Under the pieces are notes generated by a model. The model had not been told where the DNA came from and ran no database searches. It saw nothing but the letters and a program-made list of their open reading frames with translations. The position numbers were made by a program, and so were the translations under genes. From positions 62,001 to 126,000 of the forward strand of contig JBBINY010000002.1 in assembly GCA_037443645.1 (NCBI GenBank): a stretch of 64,000 nt of DNA. Direction: 5' to 3'. Below, piece by piece: positions 54,945 through 63,657 of the stretch; the stretch's first letter is position 1, and every line of letters begins with the position of its first letter. The DNA is from UBA2336 sp037443645. GTDB taxonomy: Bacteria > Bacteroidota > Bacteroidia > Cytophagales > Cyclobacteriaceae.

Positions 54945-56870
54945 ATGCTTATAACACCCGGGCCGCTATTAGCCAGGATTAACAATCCGGATGACCTGAA
55001 AAAACTTGATCAGGAAAAACTGGTTCAGCTTTGTGATGAACTTCGGCATTTTATAATTGACAACGTATCGATTTACGGAGGGCATTTTGGTGCTAGCCTT
55101 GGCGTGGTGGAGTTAACGGTTGCACTTCACTATGTGTTCAATACCCCATACGATCAGTTGGTGTGGGACGTGGGGCACCAGGCATACGGTCACAAAATAC
55201 TAACCGGCAGACGCGATGTTTTTCATACCAACCGGTATTACCAGGGTATTTCCGGCTTTCCCAAACGCTCAGAAAGCCCTTACGATACATTTGGGGTTGG
55301 CCACTCGTCCACTTCCGTTTCTGCTGCTTTGGGAATGGCAGCGGCATCAAAACACCTCAATCTTGATAACAAACAGCACATTGCAATTATTGGAGATGGT
55401 GCCCTGACCGGGGGTATAGCCTTTGAAGGATTAAATAATGCCGGGGTTTCAAACACCAATGTGCTTATCATACTGAATGATAATTGCATGTCAATTGACC
55501 CGAATGTTGGCGCCCTTAAAGATTACCTTACTGATATTACCACATCCAAAACCTACAATAAGCTCAAGGATGAAGTATGGAATCTGCTTGGAAAGCTCTC
55601 AACGTTTGGCAAGAACGCGCAGGAAATTGTTTCGAAAGTAGAAAATGGTATAAAATCAACCCTGCTTAGCCAGAGCAACTTTTTTGAATCGCTTAACCTT
55701 CGCTACTTCGGCCCTGTTGACGGGCATGATGTAAACCATTTAGTAAGCGTATTGAATGATTTGAGAGAAATCAAAGGTCCGAAAATTTTGCATTGTGTAA
55801 CCGTAAAAGGCAAAGGGTACGGACCTGCTGAAAACGGAAACGCTACCACCTGGCATGCCCCGGGAACGTTCGATAAGATCACAGGAGAAATTCATAAAAA
55901 AAACTATGATAGGCCACAACCACCAAAGTATCAGGATGTATTCGGCCATACGCTGGTTGAGTTGGCGCGGTCAAATGATAAGATCGTGGGAATAACTCCG
56001 GCCATGCCCTCGGGGTCTTCAATGAATATAATGATGAAGGAAATGCCTGACCGGGCATTTGATGTAGGCATTGCCGAACAGCATGCCGTTACGTTTTCTG
56101 CAGGCCTGGCCACTCAAGGCCTTATTCCGTTTTGTAATATTTACAGTTCGTTTATGCAGCGTGCTTACGATCAAGTGGTGCACGATGTATGCATCCAGAA
56201 TTTGCCGGTTAACTTCTGTCTTGACCGTGCCGGGTTTGCTGGTGCTGACGGACCAACGCATCATGGCGCATACGACATTGCCTACTTCAGGTGCTTGCCC
56301 AATATGGTGGTCTCGGCTCCAATGAATGAAGCCGAACTCAGGAATTTAATGTACACCGCATCGTTGCCACGGAAACAAGGAGCCATAGCCATCCGCTATC
56401 CCCGCGGCCAGGGTGTGATGCCGAACTGGAAAACTCCATTTGAAAAAGTAGAGATTGGCAGGGGACGGAAAATCCGTGATGGAAGGGAATTAGCCATTTT
56501 GACCATTGGCCACATCGGAAATTACGCGGTTAGTGTTTGTGAGAAACTGGCCAAACAAGGAATTGAGGTTGCCCATTACGACATGCGGTTTGTCAAGCCT
56601 ATGGATGAGGGTATGCTGCATGAAATATTTTCAAACTACTCGAAAATCATAACAGTGGAAGATGGATGCATTCAGGGCGGGTTCGGCAGCGCTATTCTTG
56701 AGTTTATGGCCGATCATCACTACCAGGCTGAGGTTAAGCGGTTAGGCATCCCCGATCGGGTGGTGGAGCATGGCGAGCAGATTGAACTTCATAATGAGTG
56801 CGGCTTTGGGCCTGAAGGAATAGAACAGGCAGCCCTTGAAATGCTGGAACGCGTTACACGGCTGGCGTAA
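54945..56870 (+). CDS. dxs: 1-deoxy-D-xylulose-5-phosphate synthase
   Basis: First step of the MEP isoprenoid pathway, from pyruvate and glyceraldehyde 3-phosphate. 641 residues, normal length. The thiamine diphosphate motif is GDGALTGGIAFEGLNNAG with LNDNCMSI, and the catalytic Glu is in DVGIAEQHAVTFSAGLA. The substrate His is in VWDVGHQAYGHK. The three domains are in the usual order, with YGGHFGASLGVVEL at the start. It feeds the polyprenyl synthase encoded at 27 kb. Confidence 0.97.
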   Translation: MLITPGPLLARINNPDDLKKLDQEKLVQLCDELRHFIIDNVSIYGGHFGASLGVVELTVALHYVFNTPYDQLVWDVGHQAYGHKILTGRRDVFHTNRYYQGISGFPKRSESPYDTFGVGHSSTSVSAALGMAAASKHLNLDNKQHIAIIGDGALTGGIAFEGLNNAGVSNTNVLIILNDNCMSIDPNVGALKDYLTDITTSKTYNKLKDEVWNLLGKLSTFGKNAQEIVSKVENGIKSTLLSQSNFFESLNLRYFGPVDGHDVNHLVSVLNDLREIKGPKILHCVTVKGKGYGPAENGNATTWHAPGTFDKITGEIHKKNYDRPQPPKYQDVFGHTLVELARSNDKIVGITPAMPSGSSMNIMMKEMPDRAFDVGIAEQHAVTFSAGLATQGLIPFCNIYSSFMQRAYDQVVHDVCIQNLPVNFCLDRAGFAGADGPTHHGAYDIAYFRCLPNMVVSAPMNEAELRNLMYTASLPRKQGAIAIRYPRGQGVMPNWKTPFEKVEIGRGRKIRDGRELAILTIGHIGNYAVSVCEKLAKQGIEVAHYDMRFVKPMDEGMLHEIFSNYSKIITVEDGCIQGGFGSAILEFMADHHYQAEVKRLGIPDRVVEHGEQIELHNECGFGPEGIEQAALEMLERVTRLA

Positions 56871-57649
56871 TGGCAATCCATTTTACAGACCGGGGCAAAG
56901 GCTTCCCGATTGTATTTCTTCATGGCTTTTGTGAAACCCACGAGGTTTGGCGTGCAGTTCTTCCTCACCTGCAACAATCATGGCGTGTACTTGCAGCCGA
57001 TTTGCCTGGATTCGGAAAAAGCAACGTTTCAGTTCCTCCCTCTTCATTGGATGAGGTGGCAGAAACTGTTATCCAATGGCTGCATGCCCTTAACATCAGG
57101 AAATGCATCATGTTTGGGCATAGCCTTGGGGGTTACGTTACCTTGGCCATTGCAGGTAAAAGTCCTGATGTATTATCTGCATTTGGATTAATCCACTCAA
57201 CCGCCTATGCTGATAGTGAGGAAAAGAAGGCAAATCGCAACCGGGTTATTGATTTTGTTAAACAACACGGGGTTAATCCATTTGTGGAAACATTTATTCC
57301 TCCCCTCTTTGCCGATCAACGGCATATCCTGGTAAGCGAAACGGTTAACCTGGCCAAAACAACACCTCCGGAAACACTTCTGGCCTACACTGCGGCTATG
57401 CGCGACCGGCCCGATCGCATATCCGTACTAACCGGCTTTCAAGGAAAGATTCTGCTTTTGGCAGGTGCCGAAGACCGGCTAATTCCGGTTGAAAGCATTA
57501 AGGAACAGGCACAGCTTTGCCGGTTGCCAGTTGTGGCTGTATTAGAGGGAGTTGCCCATATGGGAATGCTTGAGCGGGAAACCGAAACCGTTCGGGTACT
57601 CAAGTCCTTTCTTGAAAATGGAACAGATAACCCTAGACAAACTGCCTAA
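56870..57649 (+). CDS. Alpha/beta hydrolase
   Basis: 259 residues. The nucleophile is Ser 85 in FGHSLGGY, the acid is the Asp of GAEDRLIP and the base is the His of GVAHMGML; the oxyanion HG is in FLHGFCETH. Cytosolic esterase-like or lyase-like fold with no substrate clue. Its ATG shares a base with the dxs stop (TAATG), so it is coupled to dxs, which hints at, but does not prove, a link to isoprenoid metabolism. Confidence 0.88.
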   Translation: MAIHFTDRGKGFPIVFLHGFCETHEVWRAVLPHLQQSWRVLAADLPGFGKSNVSVPPSSLDEVAETVIQWLHALNIRKCIMFGHSLGGYVTLAIAGKSPDVLSAFGLIHSTAYADSEEKKANRNRVIDFVKQHGVNPFVETFIPPLFADQRHILVSETVNLAKTTPPETLLAYTAAMRDRPDRISVLTGFQGKILLLAGAEDRLIPVESIKEQAQLCRLPVVAVLEGVAHMGMLERETETVRVLKSFLENGTDNPRQTA

Positions 57650-57737
57650 TTATGGTTAAAAGGAGTCTGTTTTTTTGATTTTTTCCCCAAAAGTGTGCTA
57701 AATTGGGATGCTTTTATGTGTTGGGGGCCTTTCCTCC

Positions 57738-57767
57738 TTGTTAAGTAAAGTGGCAATTCTATATTTG
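57738..57767 (+). promoter_or_regulatory. Promoter of the zinc-ribbon membrane protein gene
   Basis: TTG at 57738-57740, 19 bases, then TATATTTG at 57760-57767, a close match to the Bacteroidota consensus. The ATG is 27 bases downstream. The rest of the 144-base gap shows nothing. Confidence 0.65.
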
Positions 57768-57793
57768 TAAGATACACTAAAACCAATACCCTT

Positions 57794-58543
57794 ATGGTGG
57801 AAGAACTTATACAGGAATATGAACCTTGGAACAGGCTTGCGCAGAATGTTGCCTTTGGATGCTGGGCTCTTGCGTTATTAATTGTTCTGGCCCATGTGGT
57901 TAAGCTGGGAATTACCAAAGATCCCAAGGTTAAGTATGATTACATAAACCGAAGCGAGATCAATCTGTTATGGATAGCCTCCATTATTTTGATTATCGGT
58001 TGCTGCTTCTATGGCAATTCAAATATTGAGGAGCTTAATGCCCTTTGGATTGTTGTGCGCGTATTCATTACGGTATCCATGGGGCTTATTGTTGCCCTGA
58101 TTATTCAAAACCTACTCAAGTTTTATTATCCGTTCTTCATTGAAAAACGCCTTAAGGCCCTTCGCTACCAGCCTCGTATTTCACCGAAAACGGGCCGCGC
58201 CATGAAGCTATTGAGTGAGGAGGAGGAAGATGCTTTCCTGGATGAGGGGATGCAGGCTGAAGAAAACGTGTTCTCCATTGATTATGACGTTTGGAAAGAT
58301 GAAGAAACCGGGTACATTAAAATTGAAAAATATGCCGGTCACCTCCATGCTTTGGAGTGCCCCGAATGTAACTACCAGACATTTAAGGTAGTGAAAGAGG
58401 AAATTCTTAAAACGCCAACCCCAACTGAGGAGGGTGAACTACTGAAACACTATCAATGCGGTTATTGCGGATACAAAGCCAAGAAAACAGTTACCCTCAA
58501 AACATCTGCAAAGTTTGAGGAGTCAGCGGCTACGGCTACATAA
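57794..58543 (+). CDS. Membrane protein with C-terminal zinc ribbon
   Basis: 249 residues. Three hydrophobic helices (about 20-40, 55-75 and 85-110) are followed by an acidic cytoplasmic region and a zinc-ribbon formed by CPECNYQTF (about 197) and CGYCGYKAKK (about 226). A conserved Bacteroidota protein of unknown role; the ribbon suggests binding of nucleic acid or protein at the inner membrane. It is a single-gene unit with its own promoter and terminator. Confidence 0.75.
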   Translation: MVEELIQEYEPWNRLAQNVAFGCWALALLIVLAHVVKLGITKDPKVKYDYINRSEINLLWIASIILIIGCCFYGNSNIEELNALWIVVRVFITVSMGLIVALIIQNLLKFYYPFFIEKRLKALRYQPRISPKTGRAMKLLSEEEEDAFLDEGMQAEENVFSIDYDVWKDEETGYIKIEKYAGHLHALECPECNYQTFKVVKEEILKTPTPTEEGELLKHYQCGYCGYKAKKTVTLKTSAKFEESAATAT

Positions 58544-58564
58544 GGATTTTATGCATCATCATTG

Positions 58565-58597
58565 AAAAGCCCCGGTATTCCCATCGGGGTTTTTTAT
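58565..58597 (+). terminator. Rho-independent terminator
   Basis: Stem AAAGCCCCG / CGGGGTTTT with a 10-base loop, followed by a T-rich run, 22 bases after the zinc-ribbon gene. Confidence 0.88.
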
Positions 58598-58641
58598 TTT
58601 TTTAACCATGGCCGGAGGGAAAATTGTCCGGCTCTATGCTT

Positions 58642-58896
58642 TTATCGAAGTTCTACCGGGAGTTTAATCTGATCAGAATAGAATTTCATCCGTGAATGAG
58701 AGGTATCCAGTAGGGCAACCTTTTCGACAGAGGCTTGCTTGTGGTTTACAAATACCTCCACAAAAAAGTTTTCAAGCAGGTATAGGTTAACCTTATATCC
58801 GTAATACCGGATAGCCATGATGAATGAACCGCGTTCATAAAGTATTCTGACTTTTTGGTCTACCGGCAATGTTTCAAATTCAGTCCATGTAATCAC
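58642..58896 (-). CDS. Small conserved hypothetical protein
   Basis: 84 residues, no signal or membrane segment. The order WTEFETLPVDQKVRILYERG, FIMAIRYYGYKVNLYLL, FFVEVFVN suggests an alpha-beta-beta fold. I have an impression of similar short proteins in Cytophagales. Base usage agrees with the neighbouring genes and the frame is free of shadows, so I regard it as real. Function unknown. Confidence 0.6.
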   Translation of the reverse strand: MITWTEFETLPVDQKVRILYERGSFIMAIRYYGYKVNLYLLENFFVEVFVNHKQASVEKVALLDTSHSRMKFYSDQIKLPVELR

Positions 58897-58939
58897 AGAC
58901 TAAACTTAATGAAAAAATTTACCGGGTCAAATCCGGGTG

Positions 58940-59800
58940 TTACTTCAGCCTTTCCTTCAGAAAGGCTATTGTTCTTGACCACGCAAGCTGAGCGGCTTCG
59001 GCATTGTACCGGGTAGGGGCAGTGTCGTTATTGAAGGCATGCTGTGCACCAGGATACATGTGAATGGTGTAGCTTACTCCGGCAGCTTTCAGCGCCTCTT
59101 CATAGGCCGGAATGCCAGCGTTTATGCGCTCATCCATTTCGGCATAATGCAGCATGAGCGCAGCTTTTATTTTTGGAACATCAGCTACATCGGCCTGGCG
59201 TCCGTAATAAGGAACAGCCGCCAGGAGCGAAGGTACGTTAACGGCCATGGTGTTGGTCATAGCCCCACCCCAGCAAAACCCGATACACCCAAATTTTCCA
59301 TTACAGTCCTTACGGGTTTTCAGGTAATCAAAACCCTGCGCAAAATTAGTGGCGGTTCTTTTTGCATCAAGCTTTTGAAACAGGTCGCGGGCCTTGTCTG
59401 CATCTTCGGGTGTTCCGCCTAAGGGAGCAAGGGCATTCGGTGCGAAGGCAAGGAAGCCTTCAAGTGCCATTCTTCGGGTAACATCTTCAATGTGTGGATT
59501 CAGGCCACGGTTCTCATGGATAACCATCACGGCCGGGTATTTTCCTTTTTTCCTGGGCCGTGCAACATACGCCTTCATGATATCACCCGCATCACCGGCA
59601 TACTCTACATACTCCGTAAACAGACGGTCGTCCTGAAGGGGAATCGTGGCCGCCTTCACATAATTTATTTCGAGCAGCGGAAGTGCAGCCATGGCTGCTG
59701 CCGTACTGCCGGTGAGCAGGGTGAGTTTCCTGATAAACTCTTCCCGCGAAAGCGGCTTATGCGTATACTCGTCAAACAAGTTGATAATGCGCTGATCCAT
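58940..59800 (-). CDS. Dienelactone hydrolase family protein
   Basis: 286 residues from the ATG before DQRIINLFDEY. An N-terminal hydrophobic segment (LTLLTGSTAAAMAALPLL) after REEFIRK resembles an export signal, weakly Tat-like, although only one Arg-Lys is present. The catalytic triad is Cys 176 in GFCWGG, Asp 223 in MDERI and His 254 in GAQHAF, the family pattern with a Cys nucleophile. Family members hydrolyse lactones and esters; this subtype is often labelled carboxymethylenebutenolidase without proof. Two upstream codons to 59821 are a possible longer start. Confidence 0.88.
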   Translation of the reverse strand: MDQRIINLFDEYTHKPLSREEFIRKLTLLTGSTAAAMAALPLLEINYVKAATIPLQDDRLFTEYVEYAGDAGDIMKAYVARPRKKGKYPAVMVIHENRGLNPHIEDVTRRMALEGFLAFAPNALAPLGGTPEDADKARDLFQKLDAKRTATNFAQGFDYLKTRKDCNGKFGCIGFCWGGAMTNTMAVNVPSLLAAVPYYGRQADVADVPKIKAALMLHYAEMDERINAGIPAYEEALKAAGVSYTIHMYPGAQHAFNNDTAPTRYNAEAAQLAWSRTIAFLKERLK

Positions 59801-59921
59801 AAGGCAATGGTATTTTACCACAGGTTATCACTTTGCAGGGAATCAGGCCATGAAATTGATTTGAATGGTTGATTGAGGCAGTAGTGGGTGGAATGAATGT
59901 GTGGTGAAGGAGTAGAAGAAG

Positions 59922-59996
59922 GGTGGAAGATGGGACTCGAACCCACGACCCTCAGAACCACAATCTGATGCTCTAACCAGCTGAGCTACGTCCACC
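59922..59996 (-). tRNA. tRNA-His(GTG)
   Basis: The minus strand folds into a cloverleaf with TAGCTCAGCTGG in the D arm, anticodon loop TTGTGGT (anticodon GTG) and GTTCGAGTC in the T arm. The extra 5' G (G-1) faces a C discriminator base, the identity pair of tRNA-His. Pair 6-67 of the acceptor stem is a C-T mismatch; the other six pairs are intact. CCA is not encoded. Confidence 0.97.
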
Positions 59997-60024
59997 GTAT
60001 TCCTTACTGAAAGGGGAGGCAAAT

Positions 60025-60926
60025 TTAGACAGCCTTCCCGGAATTACAAAGCCATCGGTTAAAGGTAAGCTGTAAGCCCATTTTGCGTCTCATCAAAAGC
60101 CCCTTTGGCATACGCCAGATGACCTGACACAAATGTATGCGTGATTCGGCATTGAAAGGTTGTGCCCTCAACGGGTGACCACCCGCATTTGGCCAGAATA
60201 TTACTCCTCTCAACCTTCCGGGAAGCGTTCAGATCAACGAGTACTAAATCGGCATTGTGTCCTTGCCCCGAAAGGCAGCCTGTTGATCGGCTGAAGTTTT
60301 AGTGGCAGGATTCCATTTGATGATCATGTCCAGCCGGTTGTAATCTGAATCATTAAACCACAAATGATGCATGCACGCCTCGGCTGTGATCTTCTTTTGT
60401 TCTATTCTTACGGCTTCAAAAAGATTCCCTCTTTTTCTGTGGAGATATGAAGAATGTGCAACCGTGTGCCGTGCTTGCATGCCAGGCTGACGGCAAGGCT
60501 TGACGGTGCATAGCATCCTTCGGCACTCCGGATGCACGGGTGAAACGTTACCGGGATATTCTCACCGTACTGTTCTTTAAAAATTCCGGCATTCTTTCTA
60601 AATGGTGCGCGCATCCGAGCAGTTCTTTTCGCAAGTTTCACTTTTGATTGCGGTTCATTATAAGAGGTAATGCCTCCTGCTACGGCTGCCTTTGATTCAG
60701 TATAGACGGTGCCTTTATGGGTAGCCCGGGCTCACGAAAATGAACCTGGGTCATCAATCACGCCCGGCAGCAAATACGTACCCGTTGCCTCAATAACGGT
60801 ATCAGCCCGGTGGTGCTGCAGGTTAGGACCCAGGTGTTCGATAAACGGACCATGTATCAGCACATCCCCTTCAACGACCTTGCCTTCGTTAACTATATTT
60901 GCGTTGACAATCACCGTTGACCTCAT
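60025..60926 (-). pseudogene. Dihydroorotase, decayed
   Basis: From the ATG at 60926 the frame reads IVNEGKVVEGDVLIHG and YLLPGVIDD, the typical dihydroorotase N-terminus, then shifts: an extra C before 60745 hides QVHFREPG, a missing base after it hides THKGTVYTESKAAVAGGIT, and further on lie SLAVSLACKHGTRLHILHIST, EQKKITAEACMHHLWF and IKWNPATKT in changing frames. The segment around the DHAPH motif (roughly 80 residues) is deleted. The C-terminus DLVLVDLNASRK, NILAKCGWSPVEGTTF and QLTFNR follows. At least three shifts plus a deletion make it inactive. Another copy elsewhere would have to supply pyrimidine synthesis if needed. Confidence 0.88.
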
Positions 60927-60939
60927 CGCACCAAGGGTA

Positions 60940-62193
60940 ATGAAAGAAGTTTCATTCGCTGATCTCAAGCTTAACAAACAACTGCTTACTGCGGTGGCCG
61001 ACCTGGGTTACGAAAAGCCGACAGAAATCCAGCGCACGTGCATACCTGTAATTTTAGCCGGGCAGCATGTTATCGGCATTGCCCAAACGGGTACAGGAAA
61101 AACGGCCGCCTACCTGTTGCCCATTCTTATGCTTACAAAGTTTGCTTCCGGTAATGAGCCCCGCACACTCATACTTGTGCCTACCAAGGAGCTTGCCGTG
61201 CAGGTTGCTGAACACGCGCGGCAGGTGGCGAAGTATACTGACTTAAGAATCCTTGCATTGTTTGGTGGCATCGGACCTAAAACACAAATCGAATCCTTGC
61301 AACGCGGAGTTGATGTCGTTGTATCTACTCCCGGAAGATTCACTGAATTGTACCTGAAGGGAGAGTTGTCAACCAAACAAATCAGAACATTGGTGTTAGA
61401 TGAAGCCGACCGCATGATGGACATGGGTTTTATGCCGCAGTTGCGGAAGATTTTCGAAGTTATTCCGCATAAACGACAGAACCTCTTATTCTCAGCCACA
61501 TTCCCGGAGAAGGTGGAGCGACTGGCTGCAGAGTTTTTGGTATTTCCGGTACGGATTGAAATAAGCCCTCCAGCCACACCGGCCTCACAAGTGAAGCAGG
61601 AGCTATACTATGTACCTAACATCAAATCCAAAATCAATTTTCTGGAATGGATGCTCTTACGCAGCGACTTCATACGTGTAATGATTTTTACACGCACCAA
61701 AGAAACAGCCGATAATGTGGGCAACTTTGTTGATCGCAAAAACCTTGGGCCTGTACGGATCATTCACTCCAACAAAGGACAGAACAGCCGGATTAACGCA
61801 GTGAATGAATTCAAGGCGGGCACGTTGCGTGTGCTGGTTTCAACCGATGTAACCTCGCGGGGCATTGATGTTACCGGGGTGTCGCACGTCATCAACTTTG
61901 ACGTACCGGTTGTGTATGAAGATTATGTGCACCGGATTGGCCGAACGGGCAGAGCCTTCCAAACCGGAACAGCCATCACCCTTGCTAACGAAGCCGAAAT
62001 CCATCATGTTCGGAATATTGAATCTCTGATCAGGGAACAAATACCGGTGAAAGAACTACCGGCTGAAGTAGTGATCACCGAAACCCAAAAGGAGGAGAAG
62101 ATTGCCATGGCGAGAGAAATTGACCGCCAGAAACGAAAAGCAGATCCGCTTTTTAAAGGAGCCTTTCACGAGCCGAAAAAGCGCAAAAGATAA
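60940..62193 (+). CDS. DEAD-box RNA helicase
   Basis: 417 residues from the ATG before KEVSFADLKLNKQLL, which is the Q-motif region; an open frame extends upstream but reads antisense to the dihydroorotase remnant. Motifs: Walker A AQTGTGKT (48-55), PTKELAVQ, DEAD in VLDEADRMMDMGF, SAT, and HRIGRTGRAF. The Lys/Arg-rich C-terminus is of RhlE type. It unwinds RNA in ribosome assembly or decay. Its start is 13 bases from the pseudogene start on the other strand, so its promoter must lie within that remnant. Confidence 0.93.
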   Translation: MKEVSFADLKLNKQLLTAVADLGYEKPTEIQRTCIPVILAGQHVIGIAQTGTGKTAAYLLPILMLTKFASGNEPRTLILVPTKELAVQVAEHARQVAKYTDLRILALFGGIGPKTQIESLQRGVDVVVSTPGRFTELYLKGELSTKQIRTLVLDEADRMMDMGFMPQLRKIFEVIPHKRQNLLFSATFPEKVERLAAEFLVFPVRIEISPPATPASQVKQELYYVPNIKSKINFLEWMLLRSDFIRVMIFTRTKETADNVGNFVDRKNLGPVRIIHSNKGQNSRINAVNEFKAGTLRVLVSTDVTSRGIDVTGVSHVINFDVPVVYEDYVHRIGRTGRAFQTGTAITLANEAEIHHVRNIESLIREQIPVKELPAEVVITETQKEEKIAMAREIDRQKRKADPLFKGAFHEPKKRKR

Positions 62194-63657
62194 TCACAGT
62201 CCTTCTCTTCCAAGTTTACGGACTCCGGCCGCCCAGTACAGGGCTGCTTTCTGTTTCTCGTAGTCGGCAAGCAGGTTGGCCCACTTGGTCTGCGCATGCA
62301 GCAGGTATTCCAACTGAATGTTGATTTTGAACAGATCACTCTCTCCGTTTTCGAAGTTCATAAGCTCGGCCTGCAATAGCCTCTCATAATTTTCTACCAT
62401 GGCTTGCTGATTGCGGATAATGTTGGCTGTTGCCAGGAGCGAGTTGTAGGTTGCCTGGATTGTGTTGATCACCTCGCGTTCAGCCAGGTTTCGTTCATAC
62501 TGGGTGTTGTTTATTCTTAACTTCACCTGGGCAAGCCTGGCCCGTTCTTTTCGCAGAAATAACGGCATACTGAAATCCAGTCCGAATTTGTAATCGTCCC
62601 ATGTAGGGGTGGTCCAACTCCATTCGGGGTTGAAGGGCTGATTCAAAAGAAAGTAGTTGAGATCGAGGCGCGGCTTCAGGTATTCAGCGGCCAGTTTGCG
62701 GTTTACATCAAGTTGCATAAGGGTTATGGATAACTTGCGCAACTCAGGATGATTGATTTTTGCCTGCGTAACTAGCTCATCAAGCTCTTCGGCAGTAAGG
62801 GCAAGCGTTTTGTTTTCAGGAACCGGCACCCACCTGAGGTCAAGGGAAACAGGCATGCCTAGACTGTCCCAAAGAAATGTGCTTAATTGAATTCCTGCAT
62901 TCTGGAAATTGAGTTGCGCCTCCTGAAGTTGAATTAACCGGTTTTGCCAGGTTATTTTTGCCTGGACGGAATCAATAGGTGCATTTTCACCCAGTTCAAC
63001 ATTGAGCTTTGCGCGTCTGAATAGTTCCTGGGCAACCACCACTCCGCGGTTCATCAGGCGAAAATTGTAATAGCTGTAAAACCAATTCCAGTATTCATAG
63101 GCTGCATTGAGCATTAGCTTATTAATTACATTCACCTGTTCAGCCTCTGTCAGATCCCTGAATAGTTCTGCTTGTTTCAATGCAGCCCTGCGGTCATCGG
63201 TTATTAAGCCGCGGCCCAGTGGCAGCGAAATGCCGGCATACAGTTGCCGGTAGTTGAACTGATCGGAGATGTATCGCTCCGGGTTAAGATATTGCCCGGT
63301 GTTTTTTTCAATACCGATTTTCGGATCAACCGGGAAAACCGAATTAAAGGTAATGGAGCCATTGAAAGCCGAGTAGTAATCTGTGTCAGAGAAATCCTTG
63401 GTGAGATAGGTTATCTCAGCTTTCGGATCAAAATTTCCTCTTGCCAGACGGATTTCCTGACGAGCCACATCGGTTAGCAGTGCAGCCTGCCGTGCAACCG
63501 GATGGTAGCGGGTTACCAATACATAGAAATTCTCAATGGTTAACACCCGTGCTGTATCCTGAAGACGAAACAGGGTATCCGTGGGCGATTGTCCGTTGCC
63601 GTTGCACGATATCCCAAGCAGAAAAACAATAAACCAAAACAGATTATTTTGCTTCAT
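62194..63657 (-). CDS. TolC family outer-membrane protein
   Basis: 487 residues from the ATG before KQNNLFWF. The signal MKQNNLFWFIVFLLGISC looks like a lipobox with Cys 18, though a plain signal peptide is possible. The helical OEP repeats follow, with NYHPVAR-like 'VTRYHPVARQAALL' at the start and ERNLAEREVINTIQATYNSLL in the second half. It overlaps the end of an HlyD-like adaptor gene by 14 bases, so it belongs to a type I or ABC-dependent exporter whose other parts lie beyond the right edge. Distinct from the TolC at 52.6 kb. Confidence 0.9.
   Translation of the reverse strand: MKQNNLFWFIVFLLGISCNGNGQSPTDTLFRLQDTARVLTIENFYVLVTRYHPVARQAALLTDVARQEIRLARGNFDPKAEITYLTKDFSDTDYYSAFNGSITFNSVFPVDPKIGIEKNTGQYLNPERYISDQFNYRQLYAGISLPLGRGLITDDRRAALKQAELFRDLTEAEQVNVINKLMLNAAYEYWNWFYSYYNFRLMNRGVVVAQELFRRAKLNVELGENAPIDSVQAKITWQNRLIQLQEAQLNFQNAGIQLSTFLWDSLGMPVSLDLRWVPVPENKTLALTAEELDELVTQAKINHPELRKLSITLMQLDVNRKLAAEYLKPRLDLNYFLLNQPFNPEWSWTTPTWDDYKFGLDFSMPLFLRKERARLAQVKLRINNTQYERNLAEREVINTIQATYNSLLATANIIRNQQAMVENYERLLQAELMNFENGESDLFKINIQLEYLLHAQTKWANLLADYEKQKAALYWAAGVRKLGREGL

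Noticed and set aside
60709..60939. N-terminal extension of the DEAD-box helicase
   Set aside because: It is antisense to the dihydroorotase remnant; the Q-motif starts right after the ATG at 60940.
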